The translations under genes and the position numbers were made by a program. Positions 4,907 through 9,218 of a stretch of 9,218 bases of DNA are shown here, piece after piece. Each line of letters opens with the position of its first letter. Position 1 is the stretch's first letter. Below the pieces are notes generated by a model. That model was not told the DNA's origin and searched no databases. It saw only the letters and a list, made by a program, of their open reading frames with translations. The DNA comes from Pseudomonadota bacterium (GTDB lineage Bacteria > Pseudomonadota > Gammaproteobacteria > Burkholderiales > Burkholderiaceae_C), in the NCBI GenBank assembly GCA_023394015.1, contig JAEXBL010000037.1, positions 1-9,218 on the forward strand, given 5' to 3'.

Positions 4907-7900
4907 CAAGCCACCCAGCCGAGATTCGCGCCCAAGGCGCGCCCGTGGCGGCAGACCTGGGGCCCTTGGCTTGGGTTCTGGACGAAACGCGCAAGTCCAT
5001 CGAGTCGGCCACCCGCTCGCTCAAGCGCTTCGCCCACGATGCCGAGGCCGCGCGCGGCGTGGACCTGGCCTCGGTGGATACCGCCCAGCTGCGCATGGCG
5101 CGCCAGCAGCTGCACCAGGTGGTGGGTGCGCTGGAGATGGTGGGGCAGGGCGTGTCGGCGCACATGGTGCGCGGCATGGAAGGCGCCGTGCAGCGGTTCG
5201 TGCTGCACCCCGAAAATTGCAGCGAGGAAGCCGCCCAGACGCTGGAGCGCGCCGGCTTTGCCTTGGTCGAATACCTGGAATCGCAGCTTGGCCAGCGGCC
5301 GCGCCCGGCGCTCGGCCTGTTCCCGCAGTTCAAGCAGGTGCAGGAAATGGCGGGGGCCGACCGCATTCACCCCGCCGACCTGTGGCCCTGGCCCTGGCGC
5401 TGGGTCGACCCGGCCCTGCCGGCCGCGGCCCAGCCCCTGAGCTACGGGCCCGAGGTGCGCAGCCGACTGGACCAGCGCGTGCTGAAGATCATGCGCCACG
5501 GCGACGCCAATGCGGCGGCCGAGATCGGCGTCATCAGCCGGGGCCTGGCCCAGGGCGCGTCCCACCGCCAGCCGGCGATCTTCTGGAAGCTTGCCGCCGG
5601 CTTCTTCGAGGCCCTGGGCGGGACGCTGATTCCGATGGACGTCTACGCCAAGCGGGCCGCCTCGCGCATCCTGCTGCAGTACGCCAGCCTGTCGCGCGGC
5701 GACCAGACCGTGTCGGAGCGCCTGGCGCAGGACCTGCTGTTCTTCTGCGCCCAGGCCAGGCCGCCGCAGGGCGCGGACCTGCCGGCGCTGGCCGCGGTGC
5801 GCCAGGCCTGGTCGCTGGACCGCCACCAGGCCCAGCCCTACGACCAGCCCACCTTCGGCCTGTACGACCCGGCGGTGCTGGCGCAGGCGCGCCGCCGCAT
5901 CGAGTCGGTGAAGGAGAACTGGTCGGCCCTGGCCGGCGGCGACATGGCGCGCATGAAGGCCTGCGTGGACCAGTTCGGCCTGGTGGCCGAATCGCTCGAC
6001 AAGCTGCACGAGAAGGGCCGCCCGCTGGGCGAGGCGCTGAACCGCGTGGCGCAGCAGACCGCGCAGTCGGGCCAGCCGCCCGGCGCCGAGCTGGCCATGG
6101 AAACCGCCACCGCCGTGCTGTTTCTGGAGGCCTCGCTGGAGGACTTCCAGCCCGGCGACGCCACCTTCGCGGCGCGCCTGCAGCAGCTGGCCGAGCGCCT
6201 GGACGCCGTGCGCGGTGGCGCCGCCGCGCCACCGCTCGAGCCCTGGATGGAGCAGCTCTACCGCAGCGTCAGCGACCGCCAAACCATGGGTACCGTGGTC
6301 GGCGAGCTGCGCGCCACGCTGGGCGAGGTCGAGCAGCACCTGGACCAGTTCTTCCGCAACCCGGCCGACAAGAGCGTGCTCGGGCCGGTGCCCGGCCTGA
6401 TGCTGCAGATGCGCGGCGTGCTGTCGGTGCTGGGCCTGGATCAGGCGGCACAGGCCGTCGGCCGCCTGCGCGAGACGGTGGACCAGTTGCTGGCCACCGA
6501 GCAGGCGCCCGAGGAGATTCAGGCCAGCGGCGTGTTCGAGAAGCTGGGCTACAGCCTGGGCGCGCTGGGCTTTCAGGTGGACATGCTGGGCTACCAGCCG
6601 GTGCTGGCGCGCAAGCTGTTCGTGTACGACGCCGAAACCGGCGAGCTGAAGCACGTGGCCGGCCGCGTGGCCCATGGCAAGTTGCCCATCGAAGAGCCGG
6701 CGCCCGGTACGGACGTGGATTTCGAGCTGGACTTCGGGCCCGAGCCCGAGGCCGAACCCCAGGTCGAAGCGGCGGCACCCGTCACCGCGCCCGGCCAGTT
6801 GCTGGACGACAGCCTGCCGGCGGAAACCATTCCCGGCCAGCTCGACCAGATCGCCGCCCGGGCGGCGTTGGACGACAAGCCGGCCCTGGCCGATGCCGCC
6901 CACCGCGCGACCCAAGCCGCGCGCCAGCAGGACGAGGCCGAACTCAGCGGCGCGCTGGAAGCGCTGCAGGCGGTGGCAGCGGCCCAGGTGCCGCAGCCGG
7001 AGCCGGCCACGCCGTCGGCGGACGCCGACGCGATCGAGGACGACGACCTGCTCGACATCTTTCTGGAAGAGGCGCGCGAGGTGGTGCAGACCGGCGGCGA
7101 GGCCGTCGAGGCCCTGGCTGCCACGCCTGGCGACATGGACCAGCAGACCACGCTGCGCCGCGCTTTCCACACCCTCAAGGGCAGCTCGCGCATGGTCGGC
7201 CTGGCCGAGTTCGGCGAGGCCGCCTGGTCCATGGAGCAGTTGCTCAACGCCTGGCTGTCCGAGCAGAAGCCGGTGTCGGAGGACTTGCGCAGCCTGGCGG
7301 GCGAAGCCTTGCAAGGCTTTGGCGCCTGGGTGGAAGACATTGCCGCCCGGCGCGACGCGGGCTGGAGCCGCGCGCCGTTCAGCGCCGCGGCCGATGCCCT
7401 GCGGCTGGAAGGCCGGCGCATCCCGCTCGATCTGGCACCGGCTGCGGCCGAGGCGCCCCTGCAGGACGCGCCCACCGTCACCGTGCAGGACATGGAAGGG
7501 CTGGCCTTGTCAGCGCCGACCGACGAGGCGCCGGTGGACGATGACACCATGGACCCGCCGGCCCTGGCCTCGCTGGCGGGGTTGGAGTTGCCCGACCTCG
7601 AACTGGAGGGCAGTCGCCTCGAGATCGACGCGTCCGTGCCGGCAGCGCCGTCGCCGAGCACGGCCGAGGCCGTGGACACGCTGGAGTTCGAGCTGCTGCC
7701 CGACGCCGGCGAGGCGTCGCCGGCGCTCGATGGGGCGGAGGCCGCAGAAGCCGATCCGGCAACGGCCGAAGACGCCGTCTGGGATGGCCCGGTGGAGCAT
7801 GTCGACGCCGTGGACCTGACGCTGCCGCCTGAAGACGACGCCGGGCAGGACAGCGGCGCGGACGAACTGGCGGCGTTCGACGCCACCCTGACTGCGCCGG

Positions 7901-9218
7901 CCGAGGCCATCGAAACGCTCGAAGCGGTCGAGGCCCCCGAGATCACGGACCCGCTGCTGGCACTGGAGCTGCCCGAGCTGGACTTCACCGCCGCCGAGGC
8001 GCCGCCGGCCGACGCCGTGGTGGTGCAGGTCACGGATGCAGCCGGCGAAGCGCTGGCAGACGCTAGCGCAGCCGCACCCACGGCGGACCCCGCGCCGGCC
8101 GATGGCGCGGCGGACGCCGAGGCGCTGCCACTGGAGCTGGGCGAGCTGGACTTCGCCACGGCGCAGGTCCCGGCCGATGCGGAGGGGGAGGCCGATCCAG
8201 CCGCCGCCGATCAGGCCGACGCATCGAGCGAGGGCGAAGAAGTCCATGCCGTGGACGACCCGACCGCCGCAGAAGCCGGCCTGTCTGCCGCCGCCGACGA
8301 CATGACCAAGCAGATCGGCGATCTGCGCATCAGCACGCCGCTCTACAACGTGTACCTGAACGAGGCCGACGAATGGTCGCGCCAGCTGGTCACCGAGCTG
8401 TCCGAATGGGCGCTGGAGCTGGACCGCCCGGTGCCCGAACTGGCGATTGCCCGCGCCCACTCGCTGGCCGGCGCCTCGGCCACCGTGGGCTTCACGGCCC
8501 TGTCCGAGCTGGCGCGCGCCGTCGAGCACGCCCTGCTGCGCCTGCACGAGCAGCCGCACGGCACCGCCGAGCAGGCCCGGGTGCTGGGCGAGGCGTCGGA
8601 GGACATCCGCCGCGTGCTGCACCAGTTTGCCGTCGGCGAGCTGAAGGCGCCCAGCGCCAGCCTGCTGGCGGCGGTGAATGCGCTCGAGCCCACCGAGGGC
8701 GAGGCGCCGGTGGTGGTCGCAGACGCAGACACGGAAACGGGCGCGGATACGGAGGCCGGTGATGCCGAGGCGGGCACCTCCGCCTCGCTGGGCATGGCCC
8801 AGGCGCTGCCGTCGGTGGCGGCGCCGCCCACGCCCACCGTCACCGTCACCGATGTGGCCCGCCCGCGACTGGGCGACGACATCGACGTGCAGGACGCGGT
8901 GGACCCGGACCTGTTCCCGATCTTCGAGGAAGAGGCCGAGGAGCTGCTGCCGCGCCTGAGCGCGGCGCTGCGCCAATGGGCGGGCCACCCCCGCGACCAC
9001 GAGGCCCGCAGCCAGGTGCTGCGCACGCTGCACACGCTGAAGGGCAGTGCGCGCCTGGCCGGCGCGCTGCGCCTGGGCGAGATGGCGCACCGCACCGAGT
9101 CCGCCATCGAAACCATCGGCACCGAGAACATCGGCAGCCAGGACGTCGAGCCGCTGCTTGACCACCTGGACGAACTGCTGGCCGCGTTCCGCCGTCTGCA
9201 GACGGGCGAGCCGGCGGT
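4900..9218 (+). CDS. chpA: ChpA, multi-Hpt hybrid chemosensory histidine kinase of the Pil-Chp system, N-terminal part only
   Basis: Open for 1439 codons and leaves the window. ChpA is the CheA-type kinase that phosphorylates PilG and PilH under PilJ/PilI control. Order: N-terminal FimL/ChpA-like helical region (about 10-600) with a degenerate Hpt-like site LHQVVGALEMVG (His72) and another without histidine, LQMRGVLSVLGL (from residue 502); Ala/Pro/acidic linker (about 600-712); canonical Hpt (about 713-815) with FHTLKGSSRMVG, His757; acidic disordered linker (about 845-1134) with repeated LELPxLDF-type motifs; variant Hpt (about 1135-1235) with AHSLAGASATVGF, His1187; second acidic linker (about 1248-1334); canonical Hpt from about 1337 with LHTLKGSARLAG, His1378. 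Dimerisation, ATPase, CheW and receiver domains expected of ChpA are beyond the edge. Start ATG 4900 has GGAGAG nine bases upstream; GTG 4903 is a less likely alternative. The lack of stops over 4.3 kb and clear motifs throughout support one intact gene. Confidence 0.94.
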   Translation, partial: MVTSHPAEIRAQGAPVAADLGPLAWVLDETRKSIESATRSLKRFAHDAEAARGVDLASVDTAQLRMARQQLHQVVGALEMVGQGVSAHMVRGMEGAVQRFVLHPENCSEEAAQTLERAGFALVEYLESQLGQRPRPALGLFPQFKQVQEMAGADRIHPADLWPWPWRWVDPALPAAAQPLSYGPEVRSRLDQRVLKIMRHGDANAAAEIGVISRGLAQGASHRQPAIFWKLAAGFFEALGGTLIPMDVYAKRAASRILLQYASLSRGDQTVSERLAQDLLFFCAQARPPQGADLPALAAVRQAWSLDRHQAQPYDQPTFGLYDPAVLAQARRRIESVKENWSALAGGDMARMKACVDQFGLVAESLDKLHEKGRPLGEALNRVAQQTAQSGQPPGAELAMETATAVLFLEASLEDFQPGDATFAARLQQLAERLDAVRGGAAAPPLEPWMEQLYRSVSDRQTMGTVVGELRATLGEVEQHLDQFFRNPADKSVLGPVPGLMLQMRGVLSVLGLDQAAQAVGRLRETVDQLLATEQAPEEIQASGVFEKLGYSLGALGFQVDMLGYQPVLARKLFVYDAETGELKHVAGRVAHGKLPIEEPAPGTDVDFELDFGPEPEAEPQVEAAAPVTAPGQLLDDSLPAETIPGQLDQIAARAALDDKPALADAAHRATQAARQQDEAELSGALEALQAVAAAQVPQPEPATPSADADAIEDDDLLDIFLEEAREVVQTGGEAVEALAATPGDMDQQTTLRRAFHTLKGSSRMVGLAEFGEAAWSMEQLLNAWLSEQKPVSEDLRSLAGEALQGFGAWVEDIAARRDAGWSRAPFSAAADALRLEGRRIPLDLAPAAAEAPLQDAPTVTVQDMEGLALSAPTDEAPVDDDTMDPPALASLAGLELPDLELEGSRLEIDASVPAAPSPSTAEAVDTLEFELLPDAGEASPALDGAEAAEADPATAEDAVWDGPVEHVDAVDLTLPPEDDAGQDSGADELAAFDATLTAPAEAIETLEAVEAPEITDPLLALELPELDFTAAEAPPADAVVVQVTDAAGEALADASAAAPTADPAPADGAADAEALPLELGELDFATAQVPADAEGEADPAAADQADASSEGEEVHAVDDPTAAEAGLSAAADDMTKQIGDLRISTPLYNVYLNEADEWSRQLVTELSEWALELDRPVPELAIARAHSLAGASATVGFTALSELARAVEHALLRLHEQPHGTAEQARVLGEASEDIRRVLHQFAVGELKAPSASLLAAVNALEPTEGEAPVVVADADTETGADTEAGDAEAGTSASLGMAQALPSVAAPPTPTVTVTDVARPRLGDDIDVQDAVDPDLFPIFEEEAEELLPRLSAALRQWAGHPRDHEARSQVLRTLHTLKGSARLAGALRLGEMAHRTESAIETIGTENIGSQDVEPLLDHLDELLAAFRRLQTGEPA
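7957..8016 (+). repeat. ChpA linker repeat, copy A (LALELPELDF-type)
   Basis: Encodes LALELPELDFTAAEAPPADA (residues 1020-1039). It matches copy B at 8125-8181: the 24-base core 7963-7986 differs from 8131-8154 at two bases only, and the flanks match with one codon gap. It lies in the acidic low-complexity linker between two Hpt modules. Confidence 0.6.
8125..8181 (+). repeat. ChpA linker repeat, copy B (LPLELGELDF-type)
   Basis: Encodes LPLELGELDFATAQVPADA, 168 bases (56 codons) downstream of copy A. More diverged relatives of the core occur at 6721-6735 (FELDF), 7582-7605 (LELPDLEL) and 7681-7701 (LEFELLP). The matching DNA core suggests a local duplication; shared codon bias could account for part of the identity. 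Confidence 0.55.

Noticed and set aside
2021..7314. Very long minus-strand open frames (891 and 941 codons) opposite pilJ and chpA
   Set aside because: They mirror the GC-rich codon pattern of the sense genes; the translations are His/Gln/Gly/Arg-rich with no recognisable domain, and they overlap each other and well-supported plus-strand genes.
4971..7544. 857-codon plus-strand frame inside chpA in another reading frame
   Set aside because: Arg/Gly/Ala-rich shadow frame; the chpA frame carries all Hpt and FimL-like motifs over the same bases.
6591..9165. Long minus-strand frames (522 and 551 codons) opposite the chpA linker region
   Set aside because: Ser/Ala-rich or Gly/Arg-rich low-complexity shadows of the Ala/Asp/Glu-rich sense linker; no ribosome site or family motif.
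1..9218. CRISPR array, insertion sequence, tRNA or rRNA genes, phage attachment site
   Set aside because: No regularly spaced direct repeats, transposase, terminal inverted repeats or RNA-gene signatures seen; the window is densely packed with ordinary chromosomal genes.

Overview
The window is GC-rich chromosomal DNA with strong G/C third-position bias. Its gene content and order point to a type IV pilus-bearing betaproteobacterium, most likely Burkholderiales and probably Comamonadaceae. This placement comes from protein style and synteny recalled from memory, not from a database search.

Layout. On the minus strand (1-921, running off the left edge) is a PfkB/ribokinase-fold protein resembling ThiD (hydroxymethylpyrimidine/phosphomethylpyrimidine kinase), with several altered family motifs. 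A comparatively AT-rich divergent intergenic region (922-1025) separates it from a 57-residue rubredoxin (1026-1199, plus strand) with four intact iron-ligand cysteines. After a 73-base gap holding a weak terminator-like hairpin with a T7 tract, a tight plus-strand chemosensory operon begins: pilG (1273-1659), pilH (1659-2024, sharing one base with pilG), pilI (2030-2563), pilJ (2585-4816) and chpA (4900 to beyond the right edge, 1439 codons seen).

How the genes work together. The cluster is the Pil-Chp pathway known from Pseudomonas twitching motility and surface sensing. PilJ is the membrane chemoreceptor, PilI the CheW-like coupler, and ChpA a giant CheA-type hybrid kinase with several phosphotransfer (Hpt) modules. 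PilG and PilH are the CheY-like outputs acting on pilus extension and retraction (and, in Pseudomonas, cAMP). No pilK (CheR-type methyltransferase) lies between pilJ and chpA, unlike the Pseudomonas order. The kinase core, CheW-like and receiver domains of ChpA would lie beyond the window.

Most notable points: ChpA carries a series of Hpt or Hpt-like modules in different states of conservation (His757 and His1378 canonical; His1187 with HSLAG instead of HxLKG; two degenerate ones nearer the N-terminus). The roughly 290-residue acidic linker between two of them repeats an LELPxLDF-type short motif. PilJ has a long cytoplasmic extension before its first membrane segment. The system itself is a known one; I see no wholly new system here.
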